DNA of 64,000 nucleotides from Streptomyces sp. ASQP_92 (GTDB lineage: Bacteria > Actinomycetota > Actinomycetes > Streptomycetales > Streptomycetaceae), in contig NZ_JAODUA010000007.1 of assembly GCF_025399895.1 (NCBI RefSeq), forward strand, positions 186,001 to 250,000. The letters run 5' to 3'. Made by a program: the position numbers and the translations under genes. Of the stretch, positions 1-8,400 are shown in pieces. Every line of letters starts with the position of its first letter. Positions within the stretch are counted from its first letter, which is position 1. A model generated the notes under the pieces. It was not told where the DNA came from. It made no database searches and was given only the letters and a program-made list of their open reading frames with translations.

Positions 1-619
1 AGTCGATGCGTACACCGGCCACGCCGCGTTCGAACCAGAACCGCAGCACGTCCTCGTGTTCCTGGCGCACCGCGGGGTGAGCCCAGTTGAGGTCGGGCTG
101 CTGGGGAGTGAACAGATGGAGGTACCACTCGCCGTCCCCGACCCGGGTCCAGGTCTCGCCCGCGAACTGCGAGGGCCAGGCGTTGGGCGGGAGTTCGCCG
201 TGCTCGCCGCGCCCGGGCCGGAAGTGGAAGAGCTCCCGCTCGGGGCTGCCGGGGCCGGCCGCCAGGGCCGCCTGGAACCAGATGTGCTGGTCCGATATGT
301 GGTTCGGCACTATGTCGACGATGGTCCGTATGTTGAGCTCGCGGGCCTCGACGATGAGTTTCTCGGCTTCGGACATGGTGCCGAAGGCGGGGTCGATGGC
401 GCGGTAGTCGGCCACGTCGTAGCCGCCGTCGGCGAGCGGGGACAGATACCAGGGGGTGAACCACAGGGCGTCGACGCCCAGTTCGGCGAGGTAGGGCAGT
501 TTCGCCCGGACGCCCGCGAGGTCGCCGGTGCCGTCGCCGTCACCGTCGGCGAAGCTGCGTACGTACACCTGGTAGATGGCGGCCGAGCGCCACCAGTCGT
601 CGCTTTCGTGGGCTGCCAC
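1..619 (-). CDS. GH13 alpha-glucosidase (partial, C-terminus outside window)
   Basis: Intracellular glycoside hydrolase family 13 enzyme, expected to release glucose from imported alpha-gluco-oligosaccharides. The visible 206 residues start with a GTG codon preceded by GAAAGGA. They contain the first beta strand motif IYQVYVRSFADGDGDGTGD, conserved region I (DIVPNH) and, at the very edge, VRID, whose Asp (about residue 206) is the catalytic nucleophile position of the family. No signal peptide is present, so the enzyme is cytoplasmic. It lies 108 bp downstream of the second permease gene, on the same strand, and is probably the last known gene of the sugar import operon. The remaining (beta/alpha)8 barrel and C-terminal domain are not in the window. 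Substrate specificity within GH13 (maltose-, isomaltose- or nigerose-type bonds) cannot be read from the fragment; the neighbouring GH87 glucanase suggests nigero-oligosaccharides. Confidence 0.9.
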   Translation of the reverse strand, partial: MAAHESDDWWRSAAIYQVYVRSFADGDGDGTGDLAGVRAKLPYLAELGVDALWFTPWYLSPLADGGYDVADYRAIDPAFGTMSEAEKLIVEARELNIRTIVDIVPNHISDQHIWFQAALAAGPGSPERELFHFRPGRGEHGELPPNAWPSQFAGETWTRVGDGEWYLHLFTPQQPDLNWAHPAVRQEHEDVLRFWFERGVAGVRID

Positions 620-727
620 GGGACGGTCCTTTCGGGCAGGTCGGATCCCGCCGTCGGCCCCGTTGTTTCAGCGGGGGCGGGGTGGGTGGGGCCGGCGGCG
701 GAGTGCGGGGAGGGCGGGACCGGGGTG

Positions 728-1603
728 TCAGCCCTTGAGGCCGCCCGCGGTGAGACCGCTCATGATGTTGCGCTGGAACACGACGAAGATGAGCAGGGTG
801 GGGATCGACGCCATGGCGAGGGCGGCCGTGAGCCAGTTCTCGGGGACGCCCTGGGCGAGCGAGTAGATGCCCACGTTGAGGGTCTGTCTGGTGGGGTCGG
901 GCAGGGTGAGCATCGGCCAGAGGAAGTCCTTCCAGACGCCGACCACCGCGAAGATGGAGACGACGCCGAGGATCGGCCGGGAGATGGGCAGCACCACCGA
1001 GCGCAGCGTTCGCAGCGGGGATGCCCCGTCGATGGACGCGGCGTCCAGGAGCTCGCGCGGGATCGAGTCGAAGAACCGCTTGAGCAGGAAGATGTTGAAG
1101 GCGTTGGTGACGGACGGCAGCCAGATCGCCCAGGGCGTGTTGAGCAGGTTCCGCTTGAAGATCGGCACGTCGAGGACGGTCAGATACTGCGGTACGACGA
1201 GAACGGCGGCCGGGATCATGAGGGTGGCCAGCATCATCGCGAGGATGGCCCTGCCGAACACGGGCCTGAGCTTGGACAGCGAGTAGGCGGCGGCCACATC
1301 CAGGACGAGTTGGAAGGCGAGCGCCCCGAAGGCGTACCAGACCGTGTTGAGCAGGAGCTTCGCGAAGTCCATCACGCGCCAGGCCTGGGCGAGGTTGTCG
1401 GTGTGCAGGCCGTGCGGAAAGAGCGTCGGCGGAATCCTGGTGAACTCCTCCGTGGACTTGAGCCCGTTGACGGCCATCCAGTACAGCGGCCCGATGAAGA
1501 CGAGGGTGAACAGGAGCATCACCAGGGTGAGGACGCTCCAGTAGACGACCTTGCCCCGGGTGCGGCCGAGGGTGGCCGGTGAGATGAGTGTGCGTGTCGA
1601 CAT
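728..1603 (-). CDS. Sugar ABC transporter permease (MalG/ganQ-type)
   Basis: Inner-membrane permease of a CUT1 carbohydrate ABC importer, 291 aa. Six hydrophobic segments are visible. The cytoplasmic EAA loop (LLDAASIDGASPLRTLRSV followed by LP) docks the ATPase. The ATG at 1603 is preferred because GGGGGGAC precedes it at good spacing; an in-frame start four codons upstream lacks a ribosome site. The stop lies 108 bp before the alpha-glucosidase start, and the gene begins 21 bp after the partner permease ends, so the two are cotranscribed. No ATPase gene is nearby. In Streptomyces such importers are known to share the general ATPase MsiK encoded elsewhere, and this system presumably does the same. 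Confidence 0.92.
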   Translation of the reverse strand: MSTRTLISPATLGRTRGKVVYWSVLTLVMLLFTLVFIGPLYWMAVNGLKSTEEFTRIPPTLFPHGLHTDNLAQAWRVMDFAKLLLNTVWYAFGALAFQLVLDVAAAYSLSKLRPVFGRAILAMMLATLMIPAAVLVVPQYLTVLDVPIFKRNLLNTPWAIWLPSVTNAFNIFLLKRFFDSIPRELLDAASIDGASPLRTLRSVVLPISRPILGVVSIFAVVGVWKDFLWPMLTLPDPTRQTLNVGIYSLAQGVPENWLTAALAMASIPTLLIFVVFQRNIMSGLTAGGLKG

Positions 1604-1624
1604 GGGTCCCCCCACCGTCCGGAG

Positions 1625-2572
1625 CTAGTCGCCGCTGTCGCGGCTGAGGCGTACGTACAGCGCCGAGAAGCCCGCGAGCAGCACCAGCAGGCACAGGCCG
1701 AGCGCGGCGGCGCCGCCGTAGTTGTTGAAGTTGAAGGCGTACTGGTAGATGAGGTAGACCACGGTCGTCGTGGAGCCCTCCGGTCCCGCGCCGTTGGTGA
1801 GCAGGAACGGTTCGGTGAACACCTGCATCGTCGCGATGATCTGCATCAGGAACATCAGCGACAGCACCAGCCGGGTCTGCGGCACGGTGACGTGCCAGAT
1901 CTTGCGCAGCAGCCCCGCGCCGTCGAGCTCGGCCGCCTCGTACAGCTCCCCGGGGATGGCCTGGAGCGCGGCGAGGTAGACGAGGGTGGCGCTGCCCATG
2001 TTCATCCAGGTCGCCGCGATCACCACCGAGAGCATGGCGGTGTCGGTGGACTGGAGCCACTGCTGCGCGGGCAGGCCGAACAGGTCGAAGATCCGGTTGA
2101 ACAGGCCGTATCCGGGGTCGTAGAAGTATTTGAAGAGCAGCACCGAGGCGACCGGCGGCATCATCACGGGCAGATAGACGAGCAGCCTCAAGTAACCCTG
2201 CCCGTGCCGGAATTCATTGAGCAGCACGGCGACCAGGAACGGCAGCACGAAGCCGAGGACCAGGGCGAGGCCGGTGAAGAGCAGGGTGTTGCGCCAGGCC
2301 TGCCAGAAGGCCGGGTCGTGGAAGACGTAGCTGAGGTTGGACCAGCCGGCCCAGGTGGTTCTGCCGTCCTTCGTCTTCTGGAAGGCCAGCACGAACTCCC
2401 TGACCATCGGGTACCAGGAGAAGAACGCGAAGCAGAGCACGGCGCCGATCAGGAAGCCGTGCGCGGTGAGGTTGCGCCGCAGCGCCCGGGCGAATCCGCT
2501 CTGCCCGGGCGGTTCGGCGCCCTGGCGCGGGAGGGTCGTTTCCCGCCGTGCGGGCAGTGTGGAGGCCGACAT
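1625..2572 (-). CDS. Sugar ABC transporter permease (MalF/ganP-type)
   Basis: First permease of the CUT1 sugar importer, 315 aa, with an N-terminal cytoplasmic tail, six membrane spans and the EAA loop ELYEAAELDGAGLLRKIWHV. It pairs with the downstream permease to form the membrane channel that receives substrate from the lipoprotein binding protein encoded just upstream (65 bp gap). The ATG at 2572 sits 6 nt after AGGAG. A GTG two codons earlier overlaps that ribosome site and is less likely. Sequence features define the family well but not the sugar. Confidence 0.92.
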   Translation of the reverse strand: MSASTLPARRETTLPRQGAEPPGQSGFARALRRNLTAHGFLIGAVLCFAFFSWYPMVREFVLAFQKTKDGRTTWAGWSNLSYVFHDPAFWQAWRNTLLFTGLALVLGFVLPFLVAVLLNEFRHGQGYLRLLVYLPVMMPPVASVLLFKYFYDPGYGLFNRIFDLFGLPAQQWLQSTDTAMLSVVIAATWMNMGSATLVYLAALQAIPGELYEAAELDGAGLLRKIWHVTVPQTRLVLSLMFLMQIIATMQVFTEPFLLTNGAGPEGSTTTVVYLIYQYAFNFNNYGGAAALGLCLLVLLAGFSALYVRLSRDSGD

Positions 2573-2637
2573 CGTCACTCCTGAGTCCGGGGCGGGCAGG
2601 GCCGGAGGCCGGGCTCCGGCCCCTGCCGCCGTACGCG

Positions 2638-4059
2638 CTACTGGTTCGCCAGGACCTGGTCGACCTGCGCCTGGGCGGTCGAGAGCAGCTTGGCGATGTC
2701 GGCGTCCTTGTTGGTGAGGACCCCCGACATGGCGTTGTCGAGGACCTTGTAGACCTCCTGCGCCTTGGGCGGCTCCGCCTTGCCGGGGACCGGGTTGGCC
2801 AGGTAGGGCGCGAAGTTGGCGACCGGCATGGTGGCGTTGTCGGTACGGGACTTGAGGTCGGCGGCCTTGACGTCACCGGTGAAGAAGTTGGGCTGCGGCA
2901 CGCCGACCGGAAGCTGGTCGGCCTTGGTGCGGGCCCAGTCGAACTGGCCCTTGCCCGGCGAGAGGTTCTTGAAGTTGAGCCAGGCGATCGCGGCCTTGAT
3001 CTTGTCGGGCGAACTGCCCTGCTTGATCAGGTAGCCGTTGCCACCGGTGAGCGTGGCCTTCGCGCCGGGGATCGGTCCCATGCCGAAGTTCTCGTAGTGG
3101 GCGCCGAGTTGCTGGACCATGTACGCGATGTCGTCGGGCGCCGCCAGGAACATGCCCAGCTTGTCGGCGGTGATCTGCTTCTGGAGATCGCCCCACTTCA
3201 AGAGCTGGGTGGGGCTCATGCTCCGGTCGCTCCAGCGCATGTCGTGCAGCTGCTGGAGGACCTGCTTGCCGGTGGCGTTGTCGAAGGCTGCCTTGCCGTC
3301 GGCGCCCACCACGTCGCCGCCGAGGCTGTACATCGCGGCGGTGAAGTGCCAGCCGCCGGTGTTCTCGGCGCTGTACTCGCCGTAGCCGTACACGCCGCCC
3401 CCGAGCTTGGCGATCGCCTGCGAGTCGTGGCGGACCTCGTCCCAGGTGGCCGGCGGCTTGTCGGGGTCGAGCCCGGCCTCCTTGAACAGCTTCCGGTTGA
3501 TCATGATGCCCATCTGGTAATTGCTGGTGGGCAGGCCGTACATCTTGCCGTCCTTCTTGAACACCCCCATCACGGCCGGGTCGATGCTGTTCAGGGCGGG
3601 GACGGACGTGCCGGTGACGTAGGCCGAGATGTCGGCGGCCCCGTTGTTGTCCAGGACCTGCTGGAGATCGGTGAAGTACGCGTAGAAGACGTCGGGTTGG
3701 GACTTCGCCTTGAGGGCCGCGGTGAAGCGGGGCGGCTCCTCGCACTGCCCGGGGGTGGACCTGCCGTTGATGTGGACGTTCGGATACGTCTTGTTGAACG
3801 TCGCGACGTCCTGCTTCCACTCCTTGAGCTCGGCGGCCTTGGCGGCCGGCGGCATGCAGTCGATGGTGAGGTCCACCGTGGTCTTCGGGTCGAGCGGAGC
3901 CGCGGGGTCACTCGATCCGGTGCCGGGCTTGCTGTCACCGCTCCCGGTGTCGCTGCTGGTTCCGCAGGCGGCGAGCGCGGTGAGGGCGAGGGCGCCGACC
4001 AGGGCCGTGGCGGCGGTGCGGCGGAGCTGTGGTGCGGGGCTGAACCAGGTGCGTCTCAT
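2638..4059 (-). CDS. Extracellular sugar-binding lipoprotein of ABC importer
   Basis: Solute-binding protein of the CUT1 family, 473 aa. The N-terminus has a basic start, a hydrophobic stretch and a lipobox LTALAAC (Cys about 31), followed by a Ser/Gly/Asp-rich linker, so it is exported and lipid-anchored. The mature part has the family layout: VDLTIDC strand, a YPNVHI segment, PDVFYAYFTDL, and a YGLPTSNYQMGIMINRKLF block typical of MalE-like proteins. It is the first gene of the binding protein - permease - permease - alpha-glucosidase operon. It does not resemble the S. coelicolor maltose-binding protein I remember, which argues for a different oligosaccharide. A LacI-type operator lies about 200 bp upstream. 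The ligand is inferred from context to be an alpha-gluco-oligosaccharide released by the neighbouring GH87 enzyme. Confidence 0.9.
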   Translation of the reverse strand: MRRTWFSPAPQLRRTAATALVGALALTALAACGTSSDTGSGDSKPGTGSSDPAAPLDPKTTVDLTIDCMPPAAKAAELKEWKQDVATFNKTYPNVHINGRSTPGQCEEPPRFTAALKAKSQPDVFYAYFTDLQQVLDNNGAADISAYVTGTSVPALNSIDPAVMGVFKKDGKMYGLPTSNYQMGIMINRKLFKEAGLDPDKPPATWDEVRHDSQAIAKLGGGVYGYGEYSAENTGGWHFTAAMYSLGGDVVGADGKAAFDNATGKQVLQQLHDMRWSDRSMSPTQLLKWGDLQKQITADKLGMFLAAPDDIAYMVQQLGAHYENFGMGPIPGAKATLTGGNGYLIKQGSSPDKIKAAIAWLNFKNLSPGKGQFDWARTKADQLPVGVPQPNFFTGDVKAADLKSRTDNATMPVANFAPYLANPVPGKAEPPKAQEVYKVLDNAMSGVLTNKDADIAKLLSTAQAQVDQVLANQ

Positions 4060-4260
4060 CGGGAGGACCCCTTAGGGAGGAGCGTGGAAGGCCCGTCGCT
4101 GACGACAGCGGGGCGCGGCACACTCAACCACCGGGGCCACAACTACGCAATATCTCGCGCTGATTTCGTAAAACTTCGACAGTCCGTTGTACGCGGTCGG
4201 CAGGACCCGGACACACCACAGCGCGCCGGGCGGCAGGCCCGACGCGCTGGGAACAACGGA

Positions 4261-4278
4261 ACGCAAACGGCTAGCGCG
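4261..4278. promoter_or_regulatory. LacI-type operator, transporter operon side
   Basis: ACGCAAACGGCTAGCGCG matches 15 of 18 positions of the element in front of the LacI gene (read on the opposite strand) and carries the ACGCAAACGG core. It overlaps the stop codon of the LacI gene and lies 202 bp upstream of the binding-protein start, inside the only gap that can hold the transporter promoter. The second half-site is degenerate. I infer control by the adjacent LacI protein; there is no experimental evidence. Confidence 0.55.
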
Positions 4279-5278
4279 GCACCTGCGCCGTCGAGCCGCG
4301 CACGACCAGCTCGGGCTCGAAGAGGAGCTCGCCCGGGGGCACCACCCCGCCCTGGATCTGCGCGGAGAGCAGCTCGACGGCGGCCCGGCCCATCGCCTCG
4401 ATGGGCTGGCGCACGGTGGTCAGCGGGGGCTCGGTGCAGTTCATGAAGGCGGAGTCGTCGTAGCCGACCACGGAGACGTCCCGGGGCACGTCGAGCCCGC
4501 GCCGGCGGGCGGCCCGCACGGCTCCGAGCGCCAGCGGGTCACTGGCGCAGATGATGCCGGTGACGCCGCGCTCCAGGAGGCGCGAGGTGGCGGCCTGGCC
4601 TCCCTCCAGGGAGAACATCGCGCGCTCGACGCGGTCCTCGGGGAACGCGGCGCCGGCCGCCTCGGCGAGCGCCCGGGCCGCGTCCAGCTTGCGCCGCGAG
4701 GGGACGTGGTCGGGCGGCCCGAGCACCAGGCCGATGCGCTGATGGCCCAGGGAGGCCAAGTGGCGCCAGGCCTGTTCCATCGCCACCGCGTCGTCGCAGG
4801 CGACCACGGGAAAGTCGAGGTGCTCGATGGCGGCGTTGATGAGCACGACCGGGACCTTGCGGTCGGCGAGCTGCTGGTAGTGGCCGTGCGGGGCGTCCCG
4901 CTGCGCGAAGAGGCCGCCCGCGAAGACGACGCCGGAGACCTGCTGCTGGAGGAGCAGGTCGACGTAGTCGGCCTCGGAGACACCGCCCTTGGTCTGGGTG
5001 CACAGCACGGGGGTGAGCCCCTGCTGGGCGAGGGCCCCGCCGATGACCTCGGCGAACGCGGGGAAGATGGGGTTCTGCAACTCGGGCAGGACCAGGCCGA
5101 CCAGGCGGGCGCGTTCGCCGCGGAGCTGGGTCGGGCGCTCGTAGCCGAGCACGTCGAGCGCCGTGAGCACGGCCTGCCGGGTGGATTCGGAGACTCCCGG
5201 TTTGCCGTTGAGCACCCGGCTGACCGTGGCCTCGCTGACTCCCACCTTCTTCGCCACCTGAGCAAGTCGTCGCGTCAT
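4271..5278 (-). CDS. LacI-family transcriptional regulator of the sugar locus
   Basis: DNA-binding repressor, 335 aa. The N-terminal helix-turn-helix (VAKKVGVSEATVSRVLNGK, residues 7-26) is followed by the hinge helix and a periplasmic-binding-protein-like effector domain (VGLVLPELQNPIFPAFAEVI onward, typical ASDPLALGAV and VVGYDDS strands). It resembles the MalR/Reg1 group of Streptomyces regulators, which sense maltodextrin-type sugars. The ATG at 5278 begins the canonical MTRRLAQVA sequence. An in-frame ATG at 5302 would place the start codon inside the operator. No clear ribosome site precedes either start, so translation may be weak or leaderless. Operator-like repeats overlap the promoter region, consistent with autoregulation. 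The gene sits between the glucanase and the transporter operon, all on one strand. Confidence 0.9.
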   Translation of the reverse strand: MTRRLAQVAKKVGVSEATVSRVLNGKPGVSESTRQAVLTALDVLGYERPTQLRGERARLVGLVLPELQNPIFPAFAEVIGGALAQQGLTPVLCTQTKGGVSEADYVDLLLQQQVSGVVFAGGLFAQRDAPHGHYQQLADRKVPVVLINAAIEHLDFPVVACDDAVAMEQAWRHLASLGHQRIGLVLGPPDHVPSRRKLDAARALAEAAGAAFPEDRVERAMFSLEGGQAATSRLLERGVTGIICASDPLALGAVRAARRRGLDVPRDVSVVGYDDSAFMNCTEPPLTTVRQPIEAMGRAAVELLSAQIQGGVVPPGELLFEPELVVRGSTAQVPR

Positions 5279-5280
5279 GA

Positions 5281-5317
5281 GCGCAAGACTAGCGCAAGCC
5301 ATGCAAGCCGTTTGCGT
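5281..5317. promoter_or_regulatory. Composite LacI-type operator in front of the regulator gene
   Basis: Three GCAAG half-sites lie at 5283, 5294 and 5303 (spacing 11 and 9). The third forms the palindrome-like ATGCAAGCCGTTTGCGT (5301-5317), a classical LacI-family operator with a central CG. The same three-half-site arrangement with identical spacing occurs upstream of the glucanase at 9943-9979. It overlaps or abuts the start of the LacI gene, so bound protein would block its own expression. This is a sequence-based inference. Confidence 0.65.
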
Positions 5318-5367
5318 TGATGGCGGGCCGGGTTGTCTGGCGGAGGGCGGGCCCCTCCCGGGGCGCG

Positions 5368-5402
5368 CGCCGACCGCCCCGGGAGCACCGGGGCGGTCGG
5401 CG
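5368..5402 (-). terminator. Intrinsic terminator after the GH87 gene
   Basis: Perfect 15-bp inverted repeat, arms 5368-5382 and 5388-5402, loop GAGCA, starting 20 bp after the glucanase stop. It has no long T run, as is usual in high-GC actinomycetes. It separates the glucanase transcript from the regulator gene. Confidence 0.8.
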
Positions 5403-5422
5403 AAGGGCGGCGATGGCCTCCG

Positions 5423-8400
5423 TCACGGATTGATGTTGATCTTGAAGGTGGAGGTGGTGTTGCGGATGTCCTGGGCGTTGCCGCTCAGCTTGAGGTCGGT
5501 GAACGTCACCTCGCCGACGGCCGGCCCCTGTCCGGGCTCGGGCAGCTCATTGGCCCAGATCCCGAAGCCGGACTTGGCGTCGAAGGCGTCCCCGCTCTTC
5601 TTCGCGCCGCTGATGCTGACATGGGTCAGCACACTGTCCTTGATCGGATTCAGCGGCGTGCTGCCGTTGTACTTCGTCTGGAACATGATCCCGGAGTACG
5701 TCGGATCGGTGATGTCGAGGTCACTGATCCGGATCCCCTGGAACACGTACTCCGCCGAGTACATCCACAGCGCGCCGAAGGCCTGGGCGCCCCAGAAGTG
5801 GCCGCCGGAGCGCACCAGGGAGATGCCCTGGAAGTTCGTCGGATCCGTCCCGAAGCCGAGGGCGGGGATGGAGCCGAACTTCAGCGTGCCGATGGTCAGC
5901 CCGGGATACGTCAGCATGTCGGCGGCGTACAGGTTGCGGAAGGTGTTGGCGGAGCCTCCGTAGACGGCGAATCCGGCGGCCCGCCAGGTCAGCAGGGCGC
6001 TGAGGTTCTCGAAGACGTTGCCGGTCTCGTCCGCGTTGGTGATGTCGGTCGCCGGGAACAGCGCGAAGCTGTCGTCGCCGGTGGAGCGGGCCTCCACGTT
6101 GCTGATGGTGTTGTCGCTGCTGCCGTTGGTCAGGTTGATCCCGTCCGCGTACAGATCGCGGACCCGGGAGTTCTTGATGGTGATGTGGTCGGTGTTGGTG
6201 CCCCAGTACAGGCACATCATGTGCTCGACCCACACATTGTCGATCGTCATGTTGGCGACGTTGGCGAAGTTGAACACCTTGCCGGGGCCGTCGTTGCGCG
6301 AGGTGTAGTTGCCGAAGAAGCCGAACCCGGTGAACGAGGAGCCGTTGGCGGAGGACTGGACGTCGAAGCCCGCGTCGGTGTTCTCCTGGTCGGGCGGGGT
6401 GGCGAAGCGCGTGAACCAGGGGCCCGCGCCGACCAGCTTCACGGCCTTGCCGTAGACCTGGAACTTGTTGCTCGTGGCGTAGGTGCCGGGCGGCAGATAG
6501 ACGCCGACGAGCTTGCCGCTGGTGTCCATCCGCACCTTGTCCAGGGCGTTCTGCACGTCCTGCTGCGCGGTGCCGGCGGGCACCGCATAGGCGGCCGGGT
6601 CGGGGTTGGGAACCTGGCTGACCTGCTCCAGGTTGATGAAGTCGATCGCGTAGGTGGAGGAGTTCGCGGCGTCCTTCTGGAGGCGGATGGTGCTGCCCGC
6701 CTTCACGGTGTCACCGAGCAGGATGTTGGCCTCGTCGTAGATGTGGCGCGGGCCGCCGGAACCCGGCGAGTTGTTGGGGCTGGCCTCGGCGCCGTACTGC
6801 CACATGTACTTGGAGCTCAGATCGATGGCCTTGCGGAAGGCGCCGTTGACGTAGACGTCCAGGCTCGCGTTGATGCCGCCGCCGCCTGCCGAATCGGGGA
6901 TGGAGAAGCGTGTCACCAGGCTGTTGGTGTCGGCCCGGGTGGTGAACTCCACATAGTTTCCAGTGGAGTTGAGAGTGACGGCCCTGCGCCCGGAGGCCTC
7001 GCCCGCGAGGTCGCCGATGGTCCGGTTGGGCCCCACGACCTGGGCGCCGCCGCCCGTCACACCGTCCTCCGCCTCATAGGTGTCGTAGGGCATGTTGGCG
7101 CCGCGCCCCACGAAGAACGCCTGCGCGCTGGTGTTGTTGGCGCGCTTGACCGGGAGCTCGTTGCCGTCGTCGGCGATCACCACCTTCGCGGTGTACTTGC
7201 CGTTGGCGGCCGTCCAGCCACCGAGACTCACGGGGGGCGCGGTGGCGCCCGGGTTGAGCGTCCCGCTGTAGGCGCCGGTGAGGGTCTTCACCGTGGCGCC
7301 CTTGTCGTCGAGCAGGGTCAGGGTGATGCCGTGGCTGCCGCCGGTCGAGGCGAGCGTGCCCTGGTTCTTCAGCGTCACGGAGAAGGTGACGGTCTGGCCG
7401 GCCGAGGGGGCGCTCGGCGACCAGTTGACCCCGGAGGCGATCAGGTCGCTGGAGTCGACCGGCTTGATGACCAGGGGGCTGCCCGTGAAGCTGTTGTTGG
7501 TGTCGTTCTGTTCGATGACGGTGTTGTCCGGATCAACGACCGCGCTCAGCGGATAGGTTCCCGCGTCGTGCGTGCCGATGGAGGCGCTCACCGTCTGCGA
7601 GGCGCCGGCCGCCAGGGCCCCGACGTTCGCGGTGGCCGCCTTGGAGCCGCCGAGCTGGAAGGCGACGGTGGTGGTGGGCGAGGCGCTGGTCCCCTTGTTG
7701 TGCACGGTCGCCGCCAGGGTCACGGCGTCCGATTCGACGGGGGCGGACGGGATGGCCGTCAGCGCGGTGACCTCCAGGTCCGGGTTGGGCGAGGGCACCC
7801 CGACGACCTGGAACTCGGCGATCTGCCCGCCCGTCGCACCGGTGTTGGAGGTGAACTTGAGCTGCACGTCGGCGACCCGGGCAGCCACCGGGATGCCCAC
7901 CGTGTTCCCGCTCGACGGGTCGAAGGCGTAGTCCTTGGCCGCGACCAGGGAGGTGAACCCGGAGGCGCTCTGCTCGCGGCCGAGCACCTCGATGTTCTGG
8001 GTGCGCCGGCCCCAGCCGCTGTCCGGGTTGAGCTTGAGGACCACGGTGTTGGTGTCCGCGTTGGCGCCGAGCTTGACGGTGAGGGTGCTCGGGTAGCCGC
8101 CCGGCGCGCTCTCCCAGTAGGTCGCCGTGTCGTTGTCGTTGGCGTTCGCCGCGACGAAGGTGAACGTGGACGAGGACGCCGTGATCGCCTTGCCCACCGC
8201 GAGGTTGGAACCGTCCCCGGTCGAGGAGCCGTTGCGGGTCACGGTGTTGCTGTTGGCGGACTGGTTGCCCGCCGCGTCCTTGGCCCGCACGTAGTAGGAG
8301 ACGGTGACCGTGACCGGCCTGCTGTCGGTGTACGTGGTGACATCGCCCGCCACGCTCTTGAGCAGCTGGTTGTCGGCGTAGATGTCATAGCCGCTGACGC

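Noticed and set aside
728..4059. Naming the importer MalEFG outright
   Set aside because: Gene order matches the maltose operon, but the binding protein differs from the MalE I remember and the context points to another alpha-glucan.
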